DNA of 21,896 nucleotides from JBBRVW01 sp038246545 (lineage in GTDB: Bacteria > Actinomycetota > Actinomycetes > JACCUZ01), in assembly GCA_038246545.1 (NCBI GenBank), contig JBBRVW010000055.1, positions 1-21,896 of the forward strand, written 5' to 3'. This document shows, piece by piece, positions 16,200 to 21,817 of the stretch (the first letter of the stretch is position 1; each line of letters opens with the position of its first letter). Under the pieces are notes generated by a model. The model saw only the letters and a program-made list of their open reading frames with translations, did no database searches and was not told where the DNA came from. The translations under genes and the position numbers were made by a program.

Positions 16200-17383
16200 T
16201 GCGGGCTCCTCGCGGTCGTGGTGGTCGGGCCGGCACCGGTGATCGCCTCGACCCAGGGATCGGTGACCAGGCGCGAGACCCGCGTCTCCACCGTATCCGC
16301 CGCCGGGTGTGCGGCGCGGAGGCGCTCGCCGAGCAGCTGGGCGCAGTCGGCCAGCCACGGCCACTCGCTGGCCCAGTGGCTCACGTCGACGAGTCCCGGG
16401 CAGCCCTGCTCCAGCGCCTCGGAGGCGGGGTGGTGGCGCAGGTCGGCGGTCACGTAGGCATCCGCACCGGCGGAGCGCACGTCATCGAACATGTCGTCGC
16501 CCGCACCGCCGCACACCGCGACGGTGTGCACCGGCCGGTCGAGGTCGCCACCGACTCGGACACCGTGCGGCGTCGCCGGGAGGACCGCGGCCACGTGCGC
16601 GGCGAGGTCGCGCAGGCTGCCGCCCGCCGGCCAGGCGCCCAGCCGCCCGAGCCCGCGCGGCCCCGGGAGCTCGGCCACCTCCACCAGGTCGAAGGCCGGC
16701 TCCTCGTAGGGATGAGCCGCCCGCAGAGCAGCGAGCACGGCGCTGCGCCGGTGCCGGGCCAGCACCATCTCGATCCGGGTCTCGGTGACGGTCGCGCGGT
16801 GCCCGACGCCGCCCACGGCGGGAGCCGCGCCGGGCAGCGACGTGAAGGTGCCGGTGCCGCCTGAGGTGAAGGCGCACCGCTCGTAGTCGCCCAGCCGGCC
16901 GGCGCCCGCGGCGGCCAGTGCGTCGAGGACCCGCTCGGCGTCGGCCTCGGGGACGAACGTCACCAGCGCGTCGAGCGGGTCACGCGGCGCCGGCCGGAGC
17001 GGCCGCACGTCGGCGAGCCCGAGCACGGCCGCCAGCGCGTCGGAGACGCCGGGGCTGGCGGCGTCGGCGTTGGTGTGCGCGACGTGCAGGGCGACGCCGG
17101 CCCGGACCAGTGAGGTGACCGCACGGCCCTTGGCGCCCGTGGTCGCCACCGAGTGCACGCCCCGCAGCAGCAGCGGATGGTGGGTGACGAGCAGGTCCGC
17201 GGCCCGGTCCACGGCCTCCTCGACCACGGCCTGCACCGGGTCGACGGCGAGCAGCACCCGGCGTACCGGCTGGTCGGGGTCACCGGTCACCAGGCCGACG
17301 GCGTCCCAGTCCGCCGCCCAGCGGGGGTCGTACAGCGACTCGAGGACGGCGACGACGTCGCCGAGACGGAGCGGCCCGGTCAC
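16196..17383 (-). CDS. Nif3-like dinuclear metal-centre protein (Rv2230c-like)
   Basis: A 395-residue member of the Nif3/YbgI (DUF34) family, often labelled GTP cyclohydrolase 1 type 2 homologue although the true substrate is not established. Metal-site residues are visible: His68/His69 (LLVTHHPLLLRG), the HTNAD segment (103-107), and near the C-terminus DVSHWASEWP with His and Glu. As in many Gram-positive members, the Nif3 core is split by an inserted YqfO-like domain (about residues 130-235, including TETRIEMVLARHR and AAHPYEEPAFDLVEV). The GTG at 17383 starts right at the conserved N-terminus, 10 nt after the upstream stop. Its stop overlaps the CT398-type gene by 4 nt. The order Nif3, CT398, RNase H/phosphatase is the same as Rv2230c-Rv2229c-Rv2228c. 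Confidence 0.93.
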   Translation of the reverse strand: MTGPLRLGDVVAVLESLYDPRWAADWDAVGLVTGDPDQPVRRVLLAVDPVQAVVEEAVDRAADLLVTHHPLLLRGVHSVATTGAKGRAVTSLVRAGVALHVAHTNADAASPGVSDALAAVLGLADVRPLRPAPRDPLDALVTFVPEADAERVLDALAAAGAGRLGDYERCAFTSGGTGTFTSLPGAAPAVGGVGHRATVTETRIEMVLARHRRSAVLAALRAAHPYEEPAFDLVEVAELPGPRGLGRLGAWPAGGSLRDLAAHVAAVLPATPHGVRVGGDLDRPVHTVAVCGGAGDDMFDDVRSAGADAYVTADLRHHPASEALEQGCPGLVDVSHWASEWPWLADCAQLLGERLRAAHPAADTVETRVSRLVTDPWVEAITGAGPTTTTARSPH

Positions 17384-17393
17384 GACCGACCCG

Positions 17394-17804
17394 TCACGGC
17401 AGCGCTCTCACCTGGAACGGCCGCACCCAGTCCTCGTGCGTCCCGCCGTCGATGGACAGTCGCCACGAGTAGCGCCCCGGGCCGATGGGGAACGGCGGGA
17501 CGTTGACCACGAACGCGAAGTCGACGTCGCTGCCCTCGGGCACACCGAGCGGCCGGCCGACCTCGAAGGTTCCCTCGACGCGCACTCCGCCCGCGTCGCC
17601 TGCCGGGACGGCGCGACCGTCCTCGTCGACCAGCTCGAGGGCGAAGGTGTGCGGCGCCACGGACTGGGTCCACGGGACGTCGAGCTTGATCGCGATGGCC
17701 ATGGGCGGCAGGTCCGGGCCGGTCACCGACCAGCCCCCGCCGAGGACGTAGAGCTTTCCGTTGACCTCCTGCGCGGCGTCGGCCAGCAGCATCGTCACGC
17801 GCAT
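17394..17804 (-). CDS. DUF6941-like hypothetical protein
   Basis: A 136-residue soluble protein of unknown function. It begins MRVTMLLADAAQEVNGKLYV and continues LGGGWSVTGPDLPPM, and is rich in beta strands, with IGPGRYSWRLSIDG near the C-terminus. From memory this N-terminal pattern matches the actinobacterial DUF6941 family, for which no activity is known to me. The ATG at 17804 is preferred over upstream in-frame ATG codons because the conserved pattern starts here and the region upstream is intergenic. It is the first gene of the operon running to 14299, 10 nt before Nif3. TAGGTT about 9 nt upstream of the ATG could be a -10 element giving a very short leader. Confidence 0.75.
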   Translation of the reverse strand: MRVTMLLADAAQEVNGKLYVLGGGWSVTGPDLPPMAIAIKLDVPWTQSVAPHTFALELVDEDGRAVPAGDAGGVRVEGTFEVGRPLGVPEGSDVDFAFVVNVPPFPIGPGRYSWRLSIDGGTHEDWVRPFQVRALP

Positions 17805-17888
17805 GGGCGTCAACCTATGCCGTCCCCGACGACGCGGCCGAACGGCGTCGCCATTGACGGGCCGGGCGCACCGGCGTACCACAGAGGC

Positions 17889-18008
17889 ATGAAGCATCTC
17901 CCCGAAGCCCACCAGCGGATCGCGCCGGATCGCACCATCGGCCTGATCCTGGCCGGGATCGTGCTGGTGATGGCGATCATCTGGGTGGTCGTCTCGCTCG
18001 CCGACTGA
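17889..18008 (+). CDS. Small single-pass membrane protein
   Basis: A 39-residue protein with a charged N-terminus (MKHLPEAHQRIAPDRT), one hydrophobic helix (about residues 17-36, IGLILAGIVLVMAIIWVVV) and a short acidic tail. I do not recognise a family. The ATG at 17889 has AGAGG almost touching it, too close for an ideal ribosome binding site, so a leaderless or weakly translated message is possible. Support for its reality comes from the clean membrane segment and the strong hairpin that starts 10 nt after its stop codon, which would bound a short independent transcript. It is divergent from the DUF6941-like gene. Confidence 0.6.
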   Translation: MKHLPEAHQRIAPDRTIGLILAGIVLVMAIIWVVVSLAD

Positions 18009-18018
18009 GCGCGCCAGC

Positions 18019-18056
18019 GGCACCGCGGAGGGCGGGCAGCGCGCCTCCGCGGTGCC
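18019..18056 (+). terminator. Strong rho-independent-like hairpin
   Basis: A perfect 13-bp stem (GGCACCGCGGAGG at 18019-18031 with CCTCCGCGGTGCC at 18044-18056) closes a 12-nt loop. It lies between the small membrane protein and the Crp-family gene and has no T-tract. It would separate the two transcripts. Confidence 0.7.
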
Positions 18057-18153
18057 CCACGTCCTCATCCGTCCCGGCCGTCCCTGGGTGCCGGCCAGGA
18101 CGAGTTCGGCGAAGGCGTGGTGCAGCACCGCCCCGAACTGATCCACTCACCTC

Positions 18154-18837
18154 GTGACGTGGCAGCTGCTGGCACCGCTGGCCGAGATGCAGCGCGAGCG
18201 GGTGCTGCAGGCGACCCGCCCGCGCGGGTACGCGAAAGGTGAGGTCGTCTTCCACGAGGGCGACCCCGGGGAGACGCTGCACCTGGTCAAGTCCGGACGT
18301 TTCGCCGTGCGGGTCTCGATCCCGACCGGCGACACGGCGACGCTGAGCGTCCTGGGTCCCGGCGACGCGTTCGGCGAGCTGGCCCTGCTCGGGAGCAGCA
18401 ACGCCCGCACCGCGACGGTCGTGTCCCTGGAACGCGGCGAGACGCTGACCCTGACCCGTGCCTCGTTCGACGAGCTGCGCCGCGCCAACCCCGGCGTCGA
18501 GCAGCTGCTGGTCGGCGCCCTGGTCCGGCGGGTCGACGAGCTGAGCCAGGCATTGCTCGAGGCGCTCTACGTCGGCGTCGACCGGCGCGTGGTCCGGCGC
18601 CTGATCGACCTGGCGGAGTCGTACCCGCCCGGCGGCGGCGCCCCGGTGACGATCCCGATCACCCAGGACGACCTCGCCGGCATGGCCGGGGCCAGCCGGC
18701 CGACCGTCAACCAGGTGCTGCAGCGGCTGGCCGCTCTCGGCGCCGTCGAGCTCGGTCGGAGCCGCATCACGATCCTCGACCTCGACCGGCTGCGGCAGCG
18801 CAGCGGCTGGTCACGACCGGCCCCTGACGCGAGGTAG
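18154..18837 (+). CDS. Crp/Fnr-family transcription regulator
   Basis: A 227-residue cytoplasmic DNA-binding regulator. Residues 5-115 are the cyclic-nucleotide-binding beta-roll. Its phosphate-binding cassette FGELALLGSSNARTATV (73-89) retains Glu75 and Arg85, which correspond to the ribose and phosphate ligands Glu72 and Arg82 of E. coli CRP, so cyclic nucleotide binding is plausible. Residues 118-145 are the dimerisation helix and residues 165-210 the winged helix-turn-helix (ITQDDLAGMAGASRPTVNQVLQRL). There is no Fnr-type cysteine cluster. The GTG at 18154 is the first start; no good ribosome binding site is seen, and an ATG at 18187 would cut into the beta-roll. Its location near two cyclase genes suggests, but does not prove, a shared cAMP pathway. 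Target sites were not identified. Confidence 0.92.
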   Translation: MTWQLLAPLAEMQRERVLQATRPRGYAKGEVVFHEGDPGETLHLVKSGRFAVRVSIPTGDTATLSVLGPGDAFGELALLGSSNARTATVVSLERGETLTLTRASFDELRRANPGVEQLLVGALVRRVDELSQALLEALYVGVDRRVVRRLIDLAESYPPGGGAPVTIPITQDDLAGMAGASRPTVNQVLQRLAALGAVELGRSRITILDLDRLRQRSGWSRPAPDAR

Positions 18838-18863
18838 CCGGGCGGTCTGGTGACCGCCCGGCT
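18836..18863 (+). terminator. Terminator hairpin after the Crp-family gene
   Basis: AGCCGGGCGGT (18836-18846) pairs perfectly over 11 bp with ACCGCCCGGCT (18853-18863) across a 6-nt loop. The left arm begins within the TAG stop codon. There is no T-tract. Confidence 0.7.
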
Positions 18864-18908
18864 GACCCCGCTTGCGCCGTCCCCCCCCAGGTACGCGCGT
18901 GACCGACG

Positions 18909-18929
18909 GACCCGCGTGGAGCGGGTCTT
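18909..18929. terminator. Second hairpin between convergent genes
   Basis: GACCCGC (18909-18915) pairs with GCGGGTC (18921-18927) across GTGGA, followed by TT. It lies 14 nt past the end of the minus-strand repeat-protein gene and could end transcription from either side. Confidence 0.5.
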
Positions 18930-18942
18930 CACGTGCCCTCGA

Positions 18943-19197
18943 CTAGAGGTGCTTCTTGTGGCCCTCGACCTCGTCGTCGTCCAGCCCGAGGTGCTTCTTG
19001 TGGCCCTCGACCTCGTCGTCGTCCAGCCCGAGGTGCTTCTTGTGGCCCTCGACCTCGTCGTCGTCGATGCCGAGGTGCTTCTTGTGGCCCTCGACCTCGT
19101 CGTCGTCGATGCCGAGGTGCTTCTTGTGGCCCTCGACCTCGTCGTCCGCGGGAGCGTTCTTCCGAAGGTCGTCGTCCCGGTTGCGCTGAATGCTCAT
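18943..19197 (-). CDS. Small acidic/His-Lys repeat protein (five 14-residue repeats)
   Basis: An 84-residue protein, MSIQRNRDDDLRKNAPA followed by five copies of the unit DDDEVEGHKKHLG(I/L), the last cut short after HKKHL at the stop. Residues alternate between acidic (DDDEVE) and basic/His (HKKH) clusters, with no Cys, signal peptide or membrane segment. I do not recognise an enzyme or fold. The layout of a short leader plus identical units resembles multi-core precursor peptides, and also resembles metal-binding or charge-buffering repeats. The ATG at 19197 has GAGAGG 9 nt upstream. The gene is divergent from the GAF/protease pair, with 205 bp between them, and is followed by a hairpin shared with the convergent Crp gene. 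Function unknown. Confidence 0.8.
   Translation of the reverse strand: MSIQRNRDDDLRKNAPADDEVEGHKKHLGIDDDEVEGHKKHLGIDDDEVEGHKKHLGLDDDEVEGHKKHLGLDDDEVEGHKKHL
18946..19145. repeat. 42-bp tandem repeat, about 4.8 copies
   Basis: Units start at 18946, 18988, 19030, 19072 and 19114 with no spacers. The first two units are identical to each other (ending CAGCCC) and the next two are identical to each other (ending GATGCC), which points to recent duplication or homogenisation in pairs. The unit is a multiple of three, so changes in copy number keep the reading frame of the repeat protein. Confidence 0.95.
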
Positions 19198-19329
19198 GGT
19201 CCTGGTCCTCTCGTCGAGCCCTCGTGGCGCCTGCAGGAGGAGCATGCGCCCCCGCGGTGCCCCCGGTCTGTCGTCCTGGTGACAGTCGCACCGTCGTCTG
19301 CACCGCACAAGCGATTCACCAAGACCGGC

Positions 19330-19346
19330 CCAGGGCCAACCCCTGG
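19330..19346. promoter_or_regulatory. Interrupted palindrome upstream of the GAF gene
   Basis: CCAGGG (19330-19335) and CCCTGG (19341-19346) form a perfect inverted repeat around CCAAC. It sits just upstream of the position expected for a -35 element, given TACGTT at 19368-19373 as a possible -10. It may be an operator controlling the GAF/protease pair or the divergent repeat gene. This is weak evidence because such short palindromes are common in GC-rich DNA. Confidence 0.3.
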
Positions 19347-19390
19347 CGTGAGGAGGTCGGCTGCCCCTACGTTGCGCTGGACCGGACGAC

Positions 19391-19398
19391 GGAGGAGG
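19391..19398 (+). promoter_or_regulatory. Strong ribosome binding site for the GAF gene
   Basis: GGAGGAGG lies 4 nt before the ATG at 19403 and fixes that start. It is the strongest Shine-Dalgarno match in the window, suggesting high expression of the GAF/protease pair relative to its neighbours. Confidence 0.6.
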
Positions 19399-19402
19399 CC
19401 GC

Positions 19403-20140
19403 ATGGCAGACGCGCACCGGGACCTGCAGCTCCTGGGCCGCCTGGCCGCCGCTGTCGGCCCGGCACTGGCTCCTGTCGGCCACCAGCGTCAGCTGACCGA
19501 CATGGCCGAGACCGCGCTGGCCGTCTTCGGTGCCAAGGCCTGCTCCATCGCAGTGGTCGACGCCGACGAGGAGAACCTGGTGTTCACCGCGGCCGCCGGC
19601 CTGGGTGCCGACGACGTCCTGGGCCTCAGCGTCCCGGTGGGTCAGGGCATCGCCGGCTGGGTGGTGAGCTCAGGGCAGACCATCGAGGTCACCGAGGTCG
19701 AGCGCGACCCGCGGTTCGCCCGGGACGTCGCCGAGCGCACCGGCTACGTGCCGCACGCGATCCTCGCGGCGCCGCTGGAGACCGAGCAGCGGGTGCTGGG
19801 CGCCATCGAGGTGCTCGACCGGGACGCCGACCGGCCGGGCAGCATCCGCGACCTCGTGGTGCTCGACTTCTTCGCCCGGCACGCGGCGATCGCGCTGGCC
19901 TCCGCCCGGTTGTTCAGCGACATGGGCCGCGTGCTGCTGAATGCGCTGGCGACGGACGGCGAGGACGACCTCGAGCGGGCCCTGTCGACCGCGGCCGGCA
20001 GCCTGCAGGTCGACCCGGGTCTGGCCGACCTGGCCGCCCTTCTGGGTCGGCTCGGCCGGGCCGGCGCCGCCGAGCGCGAGCTCGCGGTGGACCTGCTCAG
20101 CGAGGTGCTGGCGTACACCGACCGGCGAGGACCCGCGTGA
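19403..20140 (+). CDS. GAF-domain protein coupled to a subtilisin-like protease
   Basis: A 245-residue cytoplasmic protein. Residues about 28-170 form a GAF domain, a small-molecule or redox sensor fold, with the typical LSVPVGQGIAGWVVSSGQTI (75-94), EVTEVERDPRFARD (95-108) and ILAAPLETEQRVLGAIEVLD (120-139) segments. Residues 171-240 are a separate helical region (DLERALSTAAGSL, LADLAALLGRLGRAG) with no family I recognise. There is no output domain such as a kinase, GGDEF or HTH, so the signal is probably passed by contact. The gene overlaps the protease gene by GTGA, which makes the protease its likely partner. No haem or chromophore ligand can be assigned by eye; one Cys (47) is present. 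Confidence 0.88.
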   Translation: MADAHRDLQLLGRLAAAVGPALAPVGHQRQLTDMAETALAVFGAKACSIAVVDADEENLVFTAAAGLGADDVLGLSVPVGQGIAGWVVSSGQTIEVTEVERDPRFARDVAERTGYVPHAILAAPLETEQRVLGAIEVLDRDADRPGSIRDLVVLDFFARHAAIALASARLFSDMGRVLLNALATDGEDDLERALSTAAGSLQVDPGLADLAALLGRLGRAGAAERELAVDLLSEVLAYTDRRGPA

Positions 20141-20976
20141 GCTCGCTGCCCGCCTGGTCCTGGCAGTTCGCCGGCGGCCACCTCGACCCGGTGTCCGCAC
20201 TCCCCCTCGACGTCCCCATCACCCGCGAGTGGGCCTGGGGCGGTGCCACCGGCGCCGGCGTCCGCGTGGCGGTCATCGACAGCGGCGTCGACGCCGCGCA
20301 CCCTGCGGTCGGCCGGGTAACCGGCGGGGTGGCCGTGGAGTACGACGTGGACACCGGCCGAACCCGCTACGTCGACGGTCCGCACGACGACCTGTTCGGG
20401 CACGGGACCGCGTGCGCCGGGATCGTCCGGCGGGCGGCGCCCGACTGCGAGATCTACAGCGTCCGGGTGCTCGGCGCGCGGCTCACAGGTCGCGGCGCGG
20501 TGTTCGCGGCCGGCCTCGAGTGGGCGATCGAGAACGGCATGCAGGTGGCGAACCTCAGCCTGAGCAGCCGCCGGGCCGCGCACTTCGGGATGTTCCACCA
20601 GCTGGCCGACGCGGCGTACTTCGCCGGCATGACCCTGGTGTGCGCCGTGAACAACGTGCCCGCGCCCAGCTACCCGTCCCAGTTCGCCTCCGTCCTCTCG
20701 GTCGCCGCCCGCGGCGGCAGCGACCCGTTCGACTTCGACTACAACCCGCACCCCCCGGTCGAGTTCGGCGCACCGGGTGTCGACCTCGAGATCCCGTGGA
20801 GCGGCGGCCGCACGATCCGGGCGACCGGCAACAGCTTCGCCTGCCCCCACGTCACCGGCCTGGTGGCCCGCCTGCTGTCCAAGCACCCGGGCCTGACGCC
20901 GTTCCAGGTCAAGACTGTGCTGCACGCCGTCGCCTCTAACGCCGTGCCGGCGCCACAGCCCCCCGGCAGCGACTAG
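20137..20976 (+). CDS. Subtilisin-like serine protease (S8), apparently intracellular
   Basis: A 279-residue S8 peptidase with no signal peptide, propeptide or membrane segment. The catalytic triad is Asp48 (VAVIDSGVD), His89 (DLFGHGTACAG) and Ser233 (ATGNSFACPHVTGL, a variant of GTSMAxPHV). The oxyanion-hole region reads VCAVNN (168-173) instead of the usual AAGN. The N-terminus starts almost directly at the catalytic fold, so the enzyme would be made active or be held inactive by a partner. It starts at a GTG sharing GTGA with the GAF-protein stop, which implies coupled translation and suggests the GAF protein controls it. The nearby repeat protein is a possible but untested substrate. Family assignment is firm; activity is likely but not certain because of the changed oxyanion segment. 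Confidence 0.9.
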   Translation: MSSLPAWSWQFAGGHLDPVSALPLDVPITREWAWGGATGAGVRVAVIDSGVDAAHPAVGRVTGGVAVEYDVDTGRTRYVDGPHDDLFGHGTACAGIVRRAAPDCEIYSVRVLGARLTGRGAVFAAGLEWAIENGMQVANLSLSSRRAAHFGMFHQLADAAYFAGMTLVCAVNNVPAPSYPSQFASVLSVAARGGSDPFDFDYNPHPPVEFGAPGVDLEIPWSGGRTIRATGNSFACPHVTGLVARLLSKHPGLTPFQVKTVLHAVASNAVPAPQPPGSD

Positions 20977-20981
20977 AGTCC

Positions 20982-21020
20982 GAGGCATCCGGAACCACGA
21001 CATCCGCGTCCAGATGCCTC
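20982..21020. promoter_or_regulatory. Inverted repeat before and across the STAS-like start
   Basis: GAGGCATC (20982-20989) and GATGCCTC (21013-21020) are a perfect 8-bp inverted repeat separated by 23 nt. The right arm contains the ATG at 21014. It could act as a hairpin limiting initiation there, as an operator, or as the terminator of the preceding protease gene. Confidence 0.35.
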
Positions 21021-21397
21021 TCAGGCCGGCTCGCTCCCGGGATGTCCACGTGCTCACGCCCGCAGTCCCCCACACCCCCCGCGGCGCCCGCGAGCCCGGC
21101 GTCGTCCTGGTGCTGCCGGCGGGTGGCAGCGCGACCTCGCTGCGCGACACGGTCCTGGCGGCGATGACCGGCCGGCCCCGCGACGTCGTGCTGGACCTGC
21201 GCGCCGTCAGTTCGATGACCCACCCCGAGCTGGCGGTCCTCATCGGCGCCCGCTCCCGGCAACGCGCGCGGAACCGGCGCCTGACGCTGGTCTTCGACCC
21301 GCGTTCGGTGACCGACGACGCCTTGTCGCGGTCTGGGCTGCACCCGTCGTTCGTCACCGCCTCGAGCATCCCGGTCCCCGACCGGCGCGACGAGTGA
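21014..21397 (+). CDS. STAS-like domain protein
   Basis: A 127-residue soluble protein with an alpha/beta pattern like STAS-domain anti-sigma-factor antagonists: strand VVLVLPAGG, helix LRDTVLAAMTGR, strand DVVLDLRAV, helix THPELAVLIGARSRQRARN, strand RLTLVFDP. STAS antagonists of the SpoIIAA type carry a phosphorylatable Ser in a DSSG-like loop; here the equivalent loop is VSSMTHPEL, without that motif. It may be a non-canonical or degenerate member. The ATG at 21014 lacks a clear ribosome binding site and sits in an inverted repeat; the GTG at 21050 (VLTPAV) is an alternative start that loses no fold element. It overlaps the next gene by GTGA. No anti-sigma kinase is visible. Confidence 0.65.
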   Translation: MPLRPARSRDVHVLTPAVPHTPRGAREPGVVLVLPAGGSATSLRDTVLAAMTGRPRDVVLDLRAVSSMTHPELAVLIGARSRQRARNRRLTLVFDPRSVTDDALSRSGLHPSFVTASSIPVPDRRDE

Positions 21398-21669
21398 CCG
21401 CGGTCCCCGGCGCTCCCCGCCAGGCCCGGCGGGATGCGGCGGACCTCCGGCACGCGCAGTTCGTCGAGCTGCAGGACCGGGCCACCACCGGCGTGCCGAC
21501 CCTGCGCCGACGCCAGCACGGCCGCGCCAGATCCCGGTGGCTGCACTGGACCGCCCGGGTCGTGCTGGCGGCCGCACTGCTCGTGACCGCGGCCACCGCC
21601 GTCACGGACGCGGGCGGCCTGCGCAGCGAGCTGGTCGGGTGGTTCGACGCCGGCGCGCAGGGACGCTGA
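21394..21669 (+). CDS. Small membrane protein coupled to the STAS-like gene
   Basis: A 91-residue protein with a charged cytoplasmic N-terminus (residues 1-52, rich in Arg and Gln, including RRDAADLRHAQFVELQDRA) and one membrane helix (about 53-71, TARVVLAAALLVTAATAV), then a short outer tail. I do not recognise a family. The GTG start shares GTGA with the STAS-like stop, so the two are probably made together and may interact at the membrane. A hairpin within a short tandem repeat follows 20 nt after the stop. Confidence 0.7.
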   Translation: MTAVPGAPRQARRDAADLRHAQFVELQDRATTGVPTLRRRQHGRARSRWLHWTARVVLAAALLVTAATAVTDAGGLRSELVGWFDAGAQGR

Positions 21670-21678
21670 CCGGACCGC

Positions 21679-21730
21679 GGGACTCACTGCCGGCGGGACT
21701 GACCGCCGGTGGGGACTGACTGCCGGTGGG
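21679..21730. repeat. Three tandem 16-19 nt repeats
   Basis: The unit GGGACTGACYGCCGGTG occurs three times with small changes, starting at 21679, 21695 and 21712. The third copy runs into the last bases of the tRNA gene (21727-21730). Between copies 1 and 2, CCGGCGG (21690-21696) can pair with CCGCCGG (21703-21709), giving a 7-bp hairpin that may end the STAS/membrane-protein transcript. Confidence 0.75.
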
Positions 21731-21800
21731 CGCAGACGGACTCGAACCGCCGACCCCCTGCTTGTAAGGCAGGTGCTCTGACCAGCTGAGCTATGCGCCC
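21727..21800 (-). tRNA. tRNA-Val (anticodon TAC)
   Basis: The minus strand folds as a standard cloverleaf. The acceptor stem is GGGCGCA/TGCGCCC, the D arm GCTC-AGCTGGTCA-GAGC, and the anticodon stem CCTGC/GCAGG with loop CTTACAA (anticodon TAC, reading GTA). The T arm is GGCGG-TTCGAGT-CCGTC with one G-T pair. The discriminator A is at 21727. The 3' CCA is not encoded. It lies 17 nt downstream of the gene that ends at 21818. Confidence 0.95.
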
Positions 21801-21817
21801 CGGCGTGCCGGGACAGA

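Noticed and set aside
18144..18160. TCAC-N3-GTGA at the start of the Crp-family gene considered as a CRP operator
   Set aside because: CRP sites have the half-sites in the opposite order (GTGA-N6-TCAC) with wider spacing. A TCAC/GTGA pair is common by chance here.
18946..19145. Tandem 42-bp repeats considered as a CRISPR array
   Set aside because: There are no spacers, the unit keeps a reading frame, and no cas genes are present. The repeats encode the small repeat protein.
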